Source: Fibrobacter sp.
Lineage (GTDB): Bacteria > Fibrobacterota > Fibrobacteria > Fibrobacterales > Fibrobacteraceae
Length of the DNA stretch: 40,171 nt
Assembly (NCBI GenBank): GCA_024398845.1
Contig: JAKSIM010000025.1
Coordinates: forward strand, 1-40,171
Direction of reading: 5' to 3'
Shown here piece after piece: positions 1 to 8,987 of this stretch. Position 1 is the stretch's first letter, and each line of letters opens with the position of its first letter. Both the position numbers and the translations under genes were made by a program. Below the pieces are notes generated by a model. The model worked only from the letters and a program-made list of their open reading frames with translations, had not been told where the DNA came from and did no database searches.

Positions 1-25
1 GAATACGGATGCGTTCACCAGCCAT
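1..25 (-). CDS. rpsJ: Ribosomal protein S10, N-terminal fragment
   Basis: The minus strand reads ATG at 25-23 and then encodes MAGERIRI before the window edge. The RIRI stretch near the N-terminus is typical of ribosomal protein S10. It starts only 9 bp after the tuf stop codon, with a GGAA ribosome binding site in the gap, and tuf followed by the S10 operon is a common bacterial order. Only eight codons are visible, so the call rests mainly on context. Confidence 0.7.
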
Positions 26-34
26 GATTATTCC

Positions 35-1219
35 TTACTTGATGATTTCGGTTACGGAGCCAGCACCAACAGTACGGCCACCTTCGCGGATAGCGAAGCG
101 GAGCTGCTTTTCCATGGCGATCGGGGCGATAAGATTCGTGTGAATCGTGACGGTATCACCCGGGGTCACCATTTCGACGCCTTCCGGAAGCTGAATCGTT
201 CCGGTAACGTCGGTGGTGCGGAAGTAGAACTGAGGACGGTAGCCGTTCATGAACGGCGTGTGGCGGCCACCTTCGTCCTTGGTAAGAACGTAGATTTCAG
301 CCTTGAATTCGGTATGCGGAGTCACGGACTTCGGAGCGGCAAGAACCATGCCACGGACGATGTCCTTCTTTTCGGCGCCGCGGAGGAGAAGACCGACGTT
401 GTCACCGGCCTGAGCGTCGTCGAGGAGCTTGCGGAACATTTCCACACCGGTAATGACGTATTCGGTGGTTTCACCGAGGCCGACGCGTTCGACCTTGTCG
501 TTCAGGCGGACGACACCGCGTTCGATACGGCCGGTAGCGACGGTGCCACGACCAGTAATCGTGAACACGTCTTCGATCGGCATGAGGAACGGCTTTTCGG
601 TTTCGCGCTGCGGGAGCGGGATGTATTCGTCGCAGGTAGCCATGAGTTCCATGACCTTGTCCTGCCATTCCTTTTCGCCGTTCAAGGCACCGAGAGCGGA
701 GCCGCGGACGATCGGAGTGTTGTCGCCGTCAAATTCGTACTTGGAGAGGAGTTCGCGGACTTCCATTTCGACGAGGTCGAGGAGTTCCGGGTCGTCCACC
801 ATGTCGCACTTGTTCATGAACACGACGATCTTCGGCACGCCCACCTGGTGTGCGAGAAGGATGTGTTCGCGGGTCTGCGGCATCGGGCCGTCAGTAGCTG
901 CGACAACGAGAATAGCGCCGTCCATCTGGGCAGCACCGGTCACCATGTTCTTCACATAGTCAGCATGCCCCGGGCAGTCGACGTGAGCGTAGTGACGGTT
1001 AGCAGTTGTATATTCGACGTGAGAAGTGTTAATCGTGATACCACGAGCCTTTTCTTCCGGAGCGTTGTCGATTTCATCGAAACGCTTTGCGGCGGCGAGA
1101 CCGTTTGCAGCGAGAGTCGTGCAAATTGCAGCGGTCAGAGTGGTTTTACCGTGGTCAACGTGGCCGATGGTGCCAATGTTGCAGTGCGGCTTGCTTCTGT
1201 CAAAATGTTCTTTTGCCAT
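35..1219 (-). CDS. tuf: Elongation factor Tu
   Basis: This is a full-length 394-aa EF-Tu, the GTPase that delivers aminoacyl-tRNA to the ribosome. The G-domain motifs are all visible: the P-loop GHVDHGKT near residues 19-26, the switch I segment RGITI, DCPGH near residue 81 and NKCD near 136. Domains 2 and 3 follow at normal length. The start has a good GAGGAA ribosome binding site about 6 nt upstream. It lies directly ahead of rpsJ and has its own promoter about 100 nt upstream of the start, so it probably leads a translation-machinery operon. An antisense frame stays open through most of the gene, which is a codon-bias shadow. Confidence 0.98.
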   Translation of the reverse strand: MAKEHFDRSKPHCNIGTIGHVDHGKTTLTAAICTTLAANGLAAAKRFDEIDNAPEEKARGITINTSHVEYTTANRHYAHVDCPGHADYVKNMVTGAAQMDGAILVVAATDGPMPQTREHILLAHQVGVPKIVVFMNKCDMVDDPELLDLVEMEVRELLSKYEFDGDNTPIVRGSALGALNGEKEWQDKVMELMATCDEYIPLPQRETEKPFLMPIEDVFTITGRGTVATGRIERGVVRLNDKVERVGLGETTEYVITGVEMFRKLLDDAQAGDNVGLLLRGAEKKDIVRGMVLAAPKSVTPHTEFKAEIYVLTKDEGGRHTPFMNGYRPQFYFRTTDVTGTIQLPEGVEMVTPGDTVTIHTNLIAPIAMEKQLRFAIREGGRTVGAGSVTEIIK

Positions 1220-1326
1220 TTTATTCCTCTTCTTCAGCAGAAGGTTTATCGCTTCAAGTCAAGGAACCACTTGGGTTCCCGTGATATCGCAGAGCATAGG
1301 AAGCGGTACTCCACGAAATTGAGCCA

Positions 1327-1356
1327 CAAATTTAGTAATTGCACAATATTTTGCAA
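1327..1356 (-). promoter_or_regulatory. Probable tuf promoter, Bacteroidetes-like
   Basis: Read on the minus strand there is TTG, 19 bases, then TAAATTTG. This matches the TAnnTTTG -7 box with an upstream TTG known from Bacteroidetes. It would give a leader of about 100 nt before tuf. The role is inferred from sequence and position. Confidence 0.6.
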
Positions 1357-1919
1357 GCGTTTTTCTTTGAAATTTTTCCAAAAAGGCCGAAAACGGTCCT
1401 TATTCACACTTTAACGACACTCCTTTCGAGGAAACAATTCCCTCCCCGGCTTCGTAACGCAAAACCTTGAAATTTGCAAAAATTCAAAGGTTCAACATTT
1501 CTACACAATACAAAACATCAACTTATCAACATTTATTCAACATCGTAATTCACTCCGCCCTACACCGCCGTCCCTTCAAATGTAATTTTTGAAAAATATT
1601 TTTTACATTTTAAAATTTTACATTAGTTTACATTTCGGAGTCCGCAACTTGATGACCTTTAATGATTTAAAAGCCTCGGTTTTTGAATCGCACTTCTGAA
1701 CAAAATAAAATTGTTTTTTCCCGGCCGACCTCGAAACGAGATTCAACCAGCCTCCAAAACCACGTCACCCTCTTTTGTCAACACTCTATCCACATTAATA
1801 TGTTATATGGAACACATCGTGAACGTTTTTACCCCACCATACTAAATTTTTACGAGGAAATCTAACACATATATATTATCTTTAAGGTGGTGATGTTTGG
1901 GCAGTTACAGAGGTTTAAG
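1357..1919. other. Intergenic region, no gene recognised
   Basis: This AT-rich stretch of about 560 bp lies between the divergent tuf and GH45 genes. It has no convincing ORF, tRNA or hairpin. It contains three TACATT-type repeats around 1602-1636 and several CAACA-rich words around 1493-1545. Promoter elements for the GH45 gene probably lie near its right end; a TATCTTTA word sits close to 1880. Nothing else can be supported. Confidence 0.5.
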
Positions 1920-3443
1920 ATGAAGCACCCCATTATGAATTTAAAATATCTCCTTGTCGCAGGCCTTTTGGGCACTCTCGCTTGGAACTGTTCCGAAGAG
2001 ACGACCAATTCCACTATAAATGCAACTTTGGTCGGCGGTCTCACAGTTTGCTCCCCCGCTAGACATCTTTACGTAGGCGAAGGGCAAGACTACATTATTT
2101 ACCCAGACAATATTGTCACCGACGGTCAAGGTACGACCATCGGTTTAATCAAGCCTAACGCCGATGGCATAACCTATTCCATTGTCACCGCAGAAGGAAC
2201 CCTCTTTGAGAGCGTTCCTCTCCAGGATCTCGAAGTCCTTGACCCGACCATGCCGACGTACAAAATTCACGGCGATGCATGGCACTTGCTGACCGAATCC
2301 CTCGACTACCTCATTTACCTTGACGGAATGGTCTACAATGCCAATGACGAACTCGTCGCTGTGGCCGACTTGACAAACCTGACGGCAGTCTCAATTTACA
2401 GAGTCGGCGATAACGCTCTTATTACCACGGCAGATTTCAGTAACCTCCATGTATTCCATTTGAACGACAAGTGCACGGTCGATGCACTTAACCCGCCCGA
2501 AAGCAGCGCAAGCATTGCGAGCAGCGAAACCGCCCCTGTTGTCGGGACAAGTTCCGAAAACGCTCCGATCGTCGCAAGTTCTGATACTCCGGCCCCCGAA
2601 AGCCATGCGGATCAACCGAAAAGCAGCGCCAACGCAAAGTCTTCGAGCAGCCAGGTTAAATCATCCAGCAGCGCGAAATCTTCGAGCTCCGTTGTCAAGA
2701 GCAGCAGTTCTGTTTCTGGAAACGCAAGCTGCCCCAAGATCAGCTACATTAACGGAGGCGCAAGCGGTAGCGGTTGGGCAACCCGTTATTGGGACTGCTG
2801 CAAGCCCAGCTGTTCTTGGCCGCAGAATACCGGCTACAAAGCTCGTCAATGCGACCGCTCCGGCAAGAACCAGAACAATAACTACGACGAAGGAAGTATT
2901 TGCAACGGCGGTGGAGCCTCTACCTGCTTGAGCCAGATTCCGTTCACCATTGATGGTTGCAGCGATATGGCATTCGCATTCGCCGCCGTTCCAGCATCAA
3001 ACGGCGGCCAGTGCGGTCACTGCTACGAACTCACGTTCACCGGCGAAGGCCATTACAGCTCTACAAACGCCAATACCAAGGCCATGAAGGGCAAAAAGCT
3101 CATCGTCATGGCAAGTAACATTGGTGGCGACGTGCAACAGGGACAGTTCGACGTGATGATTCCGGGCGGTGGCGTCGGCGCATTCAACGGCTGCAACGGC
3201 ATGGGCTGGGGTGCACAAGGCGAACAATATGGCGGCCTTTTAAGCGATTGCGAAAAGGAAACGAACTATGCCGCAGGAAGAATGGCCAGTTGCCTCAAGA
3301 AGAAGTGCGAAAGCGTGTTCGCAAATGACGCTCAGGCAAAGGAAGGCTGCCTCTTCCTCGCAGACTGGCTGCACGCCGCGGGAAACCCGGAACACACCTA
3401 CAAGGAAGTGGAATGCCCGCAGGTACTTAAGGACAAGTATTAA
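1920..3443 (+). CDS. GH45 endoglucanase, lipoprotein
   Basis: This is probably a cell-attached endo-1,4-beta-glucanase of glycoside hydrolase family 45. From the ATG at 1920 (507 aa; AGAGG site upstream) it has a lipoprotein signal ending at Cys24, an unclassified N-terminal module (about 30-190), a Ser/Lys-rich linker (about 195-268) and a Cys-rich catalytic domain to the end. The family signature TRYWD lies at 288-292, with Asp292 as expected base, and Asp411 before the PGGGVGAF motif is the expected acid. The catalytic domain lacks the C-terminal extension of the two other GH45 proteins at 19474 and 21025. An upstream ATG at 1887 is in frame, but the 1920 start gives the better signal peptide and binding site. 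Confidence 0.93.
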   Translation: MKHPIMNLKYLLVAGLLGTLAWNCSEETTNSTINATLVGGLTVCSPARHLYVGEGQDYIIYPDNIVTDGQGTTIGLIKPNADGITYSIVTAEGTLFESVPLQDLEVLDPTMPTYKIHGDAWHLLTESLDYLIYLDGMVYNANDELVAVADLTNLTAVSIYRVGDNALITTADFSNLHVFHLNDKCTVDALNPPESSASIASSETAPVVGTSSENAPIVASSDTPAPESHADQPKSSANAKSSSSQVKSSSSAKSSSSVVKSSSSVSGNASCPKISYINGGASGSGWATRYWDCCKPSCSWPQNTGYKARQCDRSGKNQNNNYDEGSICNGGGASTCLSQIPFTIDGCSDMAFAFAAVPASNGGQCGHCYELTFTGEGHYSSTNANTKAMKGKKLIVMASNIGGDVQQGQFDVMIPGGGVGAFNGCNGMGWGAQGEQYGGLLSDCEKETNYAAGRMASCLKKKCESVFANDAQAKEGCLFLADWLHAAGNPEHTYKEVECPQVLKDKY

Positions 3444-3466
3444 TAGCGTTTAAAACTTTCAAAAAG

Positions 3467-3497
3467 AAAGGCTCCTTCACGGGAGCCTTTTCTTTTT
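3467..3497 (+). terminator. Rho-independent terminator after GH45 gene
   Basis: A 9-bp stem (AAAGGCTCC paired with GGAGCCTTT) closes a short loop and is followed by TCTTTTTT. It begins 23 bp after the GH45 stop codon. Confidence 0.9.
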
Positions 3498-3518
3498 TAT
3501 GTGAAATTTGTATATTTG
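3491..3518 (+). promoter_or_regulatory. Promoter with TAnnTTTG box
   Basis: TATATTTG at 3511-3518 matches the Bacteroidetes-type -7 box exactly. It lies 33 bp before the start of the downstream lipoprotein gene and directly after the previous terminator. The upstream box is only T-rich, so it is weak. Confidence 0.55.
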
Positions 3519-3551
3519 CGCGATTAATTCAAATAGGAAGGGGAGAATATT

Positions 3552-6152
3552 ATGACTTTCAAAAAAGTAGTCGTAACATCTTTTGCAGGGGCAATCGCAT
3601 TTGCACTCTCAGCCTGCAGCGACGACGTCACGAACATCCAAAATTCCGAACTATCAATGATCGAGGCGATAGACAGCCTCGAATGCACCAAAAAAGCCGA
3701 AGGCTCCATGGTCTTTGAAAAGAGTTCTACCACAATGTATGTATGCACGGACGAAGAATGGGTCCCAATGAGTTCCAAGGAGGCCATAGATTACCGCTGC
3801 AAAGCAGACACGCTCAAGAATAACGCAGGATATAAAATCATATGTGACGGGGACACCCTTGCAACCATCATGAACGGCAAGGATGGCAAAGACGGTACAG
3901 ACGGTTCCAACGGCAAGGATGGCAAGGACGGTACAGACGGTTCCAACGGCAAGGATGGCAAGGACGGTACGGACGGTTCCAACGGCAAGGATGGCAAGGA
4001 CGGTACAGACGGTTCCAACGGCAAGGATGGCAAAGATGGTTCCGAAGGAAAGAACGATCAAAACGGCACAGACGGTTCGTGCCAAGTCACAAAGTCCGAC
4101 TTTAACAATAAGGGCGACACTTACCTTATCACCATCACCTGCGGTGACGAAGACAAGACCATTGAGCTACCAATTCAAAAGCCTAATCCGAACCTTTCCA
4201 AAGTCTACAACAAAAAGGTTTCGCTCCGCATTTTGAACGGCGATTCTCCAATGATTTCTTTAATACCCGCCGGTTCTAACCACTCGGCAAAAGTCACCAT
4301 TTTTGAAGTGGACTCTACTTTTAAGCAAACAGGCAAAAACTTCACTTTTGATATTCCCACTACCCAACAAGCAACCAAAGTACTGCAAGACGACAAGATT
4401 GCCCCCACGAACAACTTGATTACCTTTGATGGGGATATCGAAGTATCGAACATGATAAGCCCTTACGCCATCATTCGCGTAGAAACGCAATTTATGGAAA
4501 AAATGGGAATAGAAAACACGTACAGGGATCTATCAAAAAACTATACTCAATCCACCTATTCGTATAGCGCCGCGGTAGATTTAAGCGACACCAGCCGCAT
4601 TTACGTATCCTTCTTTACCGATATGAAGACCGAGCGCGTACAAAAACTCGTTGAAAGCGGCAAGACATTTGCCGAAGCGACAAAACAAGCCAACGATGAA
4701 CTTTACGCGGCATTACACTATAATGCGACAGATGAACTTTTTGAAAAAATGGATATGCTCTACCTTGACAAGAACTTATCGTGGTTACTCCTAGAAATCC
4801 CCTCTAGATTCAGAACAATCGCAGCTGCAAATAGCATCCTAGTTTGTAACGACGACAATAACGAAGCGCTTTTCGCAGACTTTTATAGCCGATACAAAAA
4901 GAACTTTGCCGCTGAAGGGAACCTTGATACTCCGGAAGTCTTAAAATGTACAAGAGACTATAATTACATAAAAACCGTCAATCTGTACTTTGATGAATTC
5001 GTTATACTATTCAACACAACATCATTCCCCGAAAAACCTACATGGAATCAAAAGCCAATGCAAAAAATTATAACGGAACGTTATAATTTAGAGGAATGCA
5101 ACAAGACATACACCGGAGATTTGGATTTCAAGTTCGCAACATACAAGGACACGAACAACTTTTTCCCGTATTTCGTCTGTAATGCAAAGGAAGGCGTATG
5201 GACGCCAATAATGCTTGAGAAGGAATTAAACTATTTAAAAGAGATAGACATTTCCCTAGAAGACGAAGCTCTTGTCCAAAAAATCCTAGACGATTTTTTG
5301 GGTGAATGCTCCCAAAACAATGTCAACGAGCACAAGAGATTTACGAATTACCAAAGCTATTGCTTAGAGACTAACAATGGATACAAATGGGTACAGTCAA
5401 AAAACCAGGGAATCGAAGCGGACATCACTAAAGAATGTGGCCCGCAACTTGCAGGTGTATATACTGCTTATAAAGACGCTTTTTATGTATGCATCGATGG
5501 GTCGTGGGTTAAGCAATCTGATGACGTTTTATTGGACCAAAAATGCACCGATAAAAATCTTGGGGAAATCAAAACCATCAACAACGGAGAATATTTTCTT
5601 TGCAGAGCCATACACTCCTCCGACGATGCCGAGAAACTTAATTACGTATGGACGTTCTATTCTAGCTCTAGCGAAATTGCGCCGTACAAAGCCAATAACG
5701 AATTTGGTGAATGCAATGACAAAAGAATCGGCGAAACCCAGGAATTGCGCATTGCCGACGCTTTCGAAGGTCAAGTCGAGTTTATTCATACCATGATTTG
5801 CGATGACAGGCCGACTCCCTCGTGGAGAATCGCTCATGGCTACGAACTCGCACTTGGGCTTTGCAACCGCGAAATAATGGACGGATCAATTCATCAAGTC
5901 GATAATTCTGACACTACCATAAATTCCGTAACCACTGGCTATAGCTACGCAACATGCGCTTATATCGTCAATCCAAATAATGACACCGTCTTTTTTTGGA
6001 AAACAGTAAACGATTCCATCGCTTTAAAACTAAACAAAGTCTGCAACGAAACATTAAAAGATTCTGTCATAAACGACTATACATGCGTAAAAAGCGTTTA
6101 CAATGACTTTCGCTGGGTCTTTAACGAAACCACTGAAATAGGTTTGCCTTAA
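3552..6152 (+). CDS. Large lipoprotein with collagen-like repeats
   Basis: This is an 866-aa surface protein of unknown function. The N-terminus is a lipoprotein signal ending in LSAC, with Cys22 as the lipidated residue. Residues about 108-164 form a collagen-like Gly-X-Y tract built from the 12-residue unit GKDGKDGTDGSN. The rest is a long extracytoplasmic region. A short motif of aromatic-x-Cys followed several residues later by Trp recurs at about 63-70, 540-551, 644-652, 681-701 and 842-855, suggesting a repeated small module. An AAGGGGAG binding site lies upstream. There is no enzymatic signature. It could be a surface adhesin or spacer-bearing scaffold, but that is inference. Confidence 0.85.
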   Translation: MTFKKVVVTSFAGAIAFALSACSDDVTNIQNSELSMIEAIDSLECTKKAEGSMVFEKSSTTMYVCTDEEWVPMSSKEAIDYRCKADTLKNNAGYKIICDGDTLATIMNGKDGKDGTDGSNGKDGKDGTDGSNGKDGKDGTDGSNGKDGKDGTDGSNGKDGKDGSEGKNDQNGTDGSCQVTKSDFNNKGDTYLITITCGDEDKTIELPIQKPNPNLSKVYNKKVSLRILNGDSPMISLIPAGSNHSAKVTIFEVDSTFKQTGKNFTFDIPTTQQATKVLQDDKIAPTNNLITFDGDIEVSNMISPYAIIRVETQFMEKMGIENTYRDLSKNYTQSTYSYSAAVDLSDTSRIYVSFFTDMKTERVQKLVESGKTFAEATKQANDELYAALHYNATDELFEKMDMLYLDKNLSWLLLEIPSRFRTIAAANSILVCNDDNNEALFADFYSRYKKNFAAEGNLDTPEVLKCTRDYNYIKTVNLYFDEFVILFNTTSFPEKPTWNQKPMQKIITERYNLEECNKTYTGDLDFKFATYKDTNNFFPYFVCNAKEGVWTPIMLEKELNYLKEIDISLEDEALVQKILDDFLGECSQNNVNEHKRFTNYQSYCLETNNGYKWVQSKNQGIEADITKECGPQLAGVYTAYKDAFYVCIDGSWVKQSDDVLLDQKCTDKNLGEIKTINNGEYFLCRAIHSSDDAEKLNYVWTFYSSSSEIAPYKANNEFGECNDKRIGETQELRIADAFEGQVEFIHTMICDDRPTPSWRIAHGYELALGLCNREIMDGSIHQVDNSDTTINSVTTGYSYATCAYIVNPNNDTVFFWKTVNDSIALKLNKVCNETLKDSVINDYTCVKSVYNDFRWVFNETTEIGLP
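3873..4043 (+). repeat. 36-bp tandem repeat, collagen-like coding
   Basis: Four nearly identical 36-bp units run from 3873 to 4016, followed by a partial fifth. Each encodes four Gly-X-Y triplets. Differences between units are single synonymous bases, so copy number may change easily by slippage or recombination. Confidence 0.95.
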
Positions 6153-6161
6153 ACGCAAACC

Positions 6162-6317
6162 CTAAATGCGGGCGACTTCATAAACGTAGAAGGCGCTCGC
6201 AAGTACCCCGAATACAACGTGGCCAAAAGCGCCGGTGGTTGCCAAAAATACAAGCGCCGCCGGGACCAGCAACAAAATTTTGAGAATTGCATCCTTGAAA
6301 TTTTCTACATTGAGCAT
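6162..6317 (-). CDS. Small two-segment membrane protein, 51 aa
   Basis: A short ORF on the minus strand begins MLNVENFKDAILKI and continues with two hydrophobic stretches, about residues 11-27 and 32-46, split by a Gly-rich turn. A GAGGTG ribosome binding site lies 6 nt before the ATG. It ends 9 bp from the stop of the convergent lipoprotein gene and fills an otherwise empty gap. The family is not recognised. A good start site, amphipathic start and clean membrane segments argue for a real gene. Confidence 0.6.
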   Translation of the reverse strand: MLNVENFKDAILKILLLVPAALVFLATTGAFGHVVFGVLASAFYVYEVARI

Positions 6318-6428
6318 ATAGCACCTCATTCTTTTTTACACTATCAAAGATAGATTTATTTAATGTCATATTTTGTCATTAAATAAAAAAGTTTGAGAGA
6401 CACCCGAAATTCAAGAATTGCGCAAATT

Positions 6429-6953
6429 ATGGTCAAAATTTTATTTGTATGCCACGGTAACATTTGTCGAAGCCCCATGGCCGAATTCGTGATGAAGCAA
6501 ATAATTCGCGACGAACACGAACGCCTCGAAACAAGCGGCTTGCACGTTACGGATTTTGAAATCGCGAGTGCCGCCACAAGCACCGAAGAAATCGGGAACC
6601 CCGTGTACCCGCCGGCAAAGCGCATGCTCGCCTCGCACAGCATTGACTGTAACGGCAAAACCGCCCGCCAAATGACGGTTCGCGACTACGAATACTACGA
6701 CTACATTGTGCTAATGGACAAGAACAACCTGAGAAACTTGCGTTGGATTTTGCCCGCGAGCATTTTGGAGCGCGAAGGCCTAGGGCGCGACCCGCGTAAT
6801 CAGCGCAAAATCAGCTTGCTGATGGATTACACGAGCCACCCGCGCGATGTGGCGGACCCCTGGTACACCGGAGATTTCACCGCCACCTGGAATGACGTCA
6901 ACGAGGGCTGCCGCGGGCTATTAAACGAGATTCTCGCAAGCAAACTTCAATAG
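6429..6953 (+). CDS. Low-molecular-weight protein tyrosine phosphatase
   Basis: This 174-aa cytosolic phosphatase removes phosphate from protein tyrosines; bacterial members often act on tyrosine kinases of capsule or exopolysaccharide export. The P-loop CHGNICRSP lies at the N-terminus with nucleophile Cys8 and Arg14. The general acid is probably Asp143 in the DPWY motif. The start at 6429 puts the P-loop at its normal distance; the open frame begins 12 codons earlier without family similarity. No kinase or polysaccharide gene is adjacent. The ribosome binding site is weak. Confidence 0.9.
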   Translation: MVKILFVCHGNICRSPMAEFVMKQIIRDEHERLETSGLHVTDFEIASAATSTEEIGNPVYPPAKRMLASHSIDCNGKTARQMTVRDYEYYDYIVLMDKNNLRNLRWILPASILEREGLGRDPRNQRKISLLMDYTSHPRDVADPWYTGDFTATWNDVNEGCRGLLNEILASKLQ

Positions 6954-6956
6954 GCG

Positions 6957-8051
6957 CTAGTCCCAATTCATGCCGTAGAGGCCAAAGAACCCGCGATTTC
7001 CAGACGCCCCAGGCATTATGAATTCCACATGCGAGGCTTTTTGCAAAACGTCCGTTACGCTGACCTGGCCTTGATTGTGGAACTTGAACTGCGCGGCATC
7101 AAAGCACAACTTTTGAGGTTTATCAACCTTTGGGAACGTAACATACGGCGCATCATTTCCAAGGACGCTCTTCAAGTTCTTTTCTGGAACAATGCGCATC
7201 TCGATACCGATATCCGACATGTAAACCATACAGAACGATTTCATGCCCGAAATATCAAGAGAGAGAGAATCTTGTTCATACTTCCCTATAAGACCAAAAC
7301 CGACGCCAACATAGGGAGTCTTGCCCGCTGGAGCCGCACGCAAGTCATAAACCCCGCAAACTCCACCGCAAAAATCTATAACCGGATCTAGAGAGTTGTT
7401 GTCATAGACATTGCCTAACAGCACAGGCCATTCTAGCTGCGATGTTCCGCCATTTGCACTATCGGTAAACCCATAGAAAAAACCGGAGTTCATTTCCTTT
7501 TCGGCTTCGCTGTTCCAAATCACGGCGTAATACGCATCCGGGCCATTCCACTTCATGTCTTTAACGGAATCATAATCGACCTTGGGTACAGAATCGGGCC
7601 ACCAGGCCGTGTAGTCCGAACCAGCGGAAGATTCACTAGACGTAGCACCAAAGGCGGATTCGCTGGAGATTGCGCCACCCCAGCCAGAAGGAACGTAACT
7701 GGAAGTCGGTACAACAACAGGGTCGACAACAACTAAAGGATCCGAAACAACTCCATGCCCAGTATAACCAATATCCCTCCAAGTTGTACCAGCATCTGCA
7801 GAAGACAACGCCGCACTGGGTGACGAATTAACCACTATATTCGTTGCACTGCTCAAGGTGACTTCGGCAACGTTCGAGGAACTTGACTCGATAGTTTCCA
7901 CAGGTGTCACCGGTTTGTCTGTAGAATCGCCCGCGGCTGTAATTCCATCGGCTTCTTCGGTAGCGCCACCCGCGACTTTATCGGAAGAGCAGCTCGCGAC
8001 ATACGCCACGATTGCGAACACGGGAATTATGTACAAATACCTCAAGTTCAT
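6957..8051 (-). CDS. Lipoprotein paired with TIGR02147 regulator
   Basis: This is a 364-aa lipoprotein with a signal ending in VASC (Cys21). A Ser/Thr/Val-rich low-complexity linker spans about 30-140. A C-terminal domain of about 200 aa follows, rich in Gly, Trp and aromatic residues, containing FFYGFTDSANGGTSQLEW and two Cys near FCGGVCG. The composition resembles jelly-roll carbohydrate-binding domains, but I cannot assign a family. It begins 2 bp after the stop of the TIGR02147 gene, with its AAGGAG site inside that gene, so the two are co-translated. It is convergent with the phosphatase gene, 3 bp away. Confidence 0.85.
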   Translation of the reverse strand: MNLRYLYIIPVFAIVAYVASCSSDKVAGGATEEADGITAAGDSTDKPVTPVETIESSSSNVAEVTLSSATNIVVNSSPSAALSSADAGTTWRDIGYTGHGVVSDPLVVVDPVVVPTSSYVPSGWGGAISSESAFGATSSESSAGSDYTAWWPDSVPKVDYDSVKDMKWNGPDAYYAVIWNSEAEKEMNSGFFYGFTDSANGGTSQLEWPVLLGNVYDNNSLDPVIDFCGGVCGVYDLRAAPAGKTPYVGVGFGLIGKYEQDSLSLDISGMKSFCMVYMSDIGIEMRIVPEKNLKSVLGNDAPYVTFPKVDKPQKLCFDAAQFKFHNQGQVSVTDVLQKASHVEFIMPGASGNRGFFGLYGMNWD

Positions 8052-8053
8052 GT

Positions 8054-8950
8054 TCAAGCTCCTTCGCCGCAGGTTTCTTCGCCATCCACTTTTTCGCCAC
8101 AAGACTCGACATTCGGTTCTTTTGACGAAGCATCAGCAATGTCCCCGGTCATCGGGAAAAACTGGATGTTCAGACGATAAACGCATTCCGTGTCGCTGGT
8201 GCTCGTGGCCGCCCCCATAATCTGGCGACGGCAGTTGTCCAGAATTTTTAGAATTTGTTCGTAAGCCTCCTTCGTGAGGCCCATCGTCACTCCTGTAAAT
8301 TTACGTTTTTCTAGCGGAATGTTGTCAAGGGCGTCGAGGGCAAACTCCCCCATTTGCCGGTGCATTTTGCGAACCGCGAGCGGAACAAACGAAGCCTTGC
8401 CCGTCGAGATGGTCGATTCGGACTGGTGGTAGTGACCATTTTCGTCCTTTGTCAAGAAACCGGCCTGCACCAAAAAACTGAGCGTCTCCGAAACCTCGGC
8501 AGCCGTAATACCGTGACCGCACACGTGCGCAATCTCAAGCGGTTTTGCCCCGGGCATCGCCGGAGCGAGTTCGCGGATGACCGGATTTTTCCAGGAATCG
8601 AAATAGCGGAATTCATCGGCCCCGAGAACTTTGATTTTGTGCGTCACCGCGATGGCCATCATCTTGTCGGCGGCCTCTTTTTTGGCATTGCCGTCTTTCG
8701 CATGGTTAAAGTTCACCAGCTCGCGAAAATACTTGAGTTCAAAACCCGTAAGCGACATGGCCTTGGCCACATGCTCCACCGCGTCGGGACTCAGATTCTT
8801 TTTACCGTCGCAAACATACTTGAGGTACACCGGCGAGCCAAAACCGGCATCGGACGCAAAACGGCGCCACGTATACGACATGGCCTTGCGTTCTTCGTAA
8901 TAATCCTGAATATAACGACGATAATCTATGTAATCTATAACCGACTTCAT
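8054..8950 (-). CDS. TIGR02147 family regulator (DUF4423)
   Basis: This 298-aa protein matches the TIGR02147/DUF4423 family, which is multicopy in Fibrobacter. It starts with the typical YIDYRRYIQDYYEERK segment. A helix-turn-helix-like region follows (about 25-75, TWRRFASDAGF to LSPDAVEHVAKAM). The middle has a second winged-helix-like part (about 135-180), and the C-terminus has conserved TGVTMGLTKEAYEQI. It is likely a DNA-binding regulator. It forms a tight operon with the downstream lipoprotein, a pairing that suggests it controls that surface protein. The last about 35 residues are acidic and Cys-containing. Confidence 0.9.
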   Translation of the reverse strand: MKSVIDYIDYRRYIQDYYEERKAMSYTWRRFASDAGFGSPVYLKYVCDGKKNLSPDAVEHVAKAMSLTGFELKYFRELVNFNHAKDGNAKKEAADKMMAIAVTHKIKVLGADEFRYFDSWKNPVIRELAPAMPGAKPLEIAHVCGHGITAAEVSETLSFLVQAGFLTKDENGHYHQSESTISTGKASFVPLAVRKMHRQMGEFALDALDNIPLEKRKFTGVTMGLTKEAYEQILKILDNCRRQIMGAATSTSDTECVYRLNIQFFPMTGDIADASSKEPNVESCGEKVDGEETCGEGA

Positions 8951-8987
8951 AATCTTTAATATATATAAGTTTTGCCGAAATTCAAAA

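Noticed and set aside
1500..1800. DnaA-box-like words (TTATCAACA near 1520, CTATCCACA near 1787) in the large gap, suggesting an origin
   Set aside because: Each differs from the consensus, there are only two, and no dnaA, dnaN or parAB gene is near.
6358..6386. Short inverted repeat TTTAATG/CATTAAA between divergent genes
   Set aside because: A 7-bp AT-only repeat is expected by chance in such a sequence.
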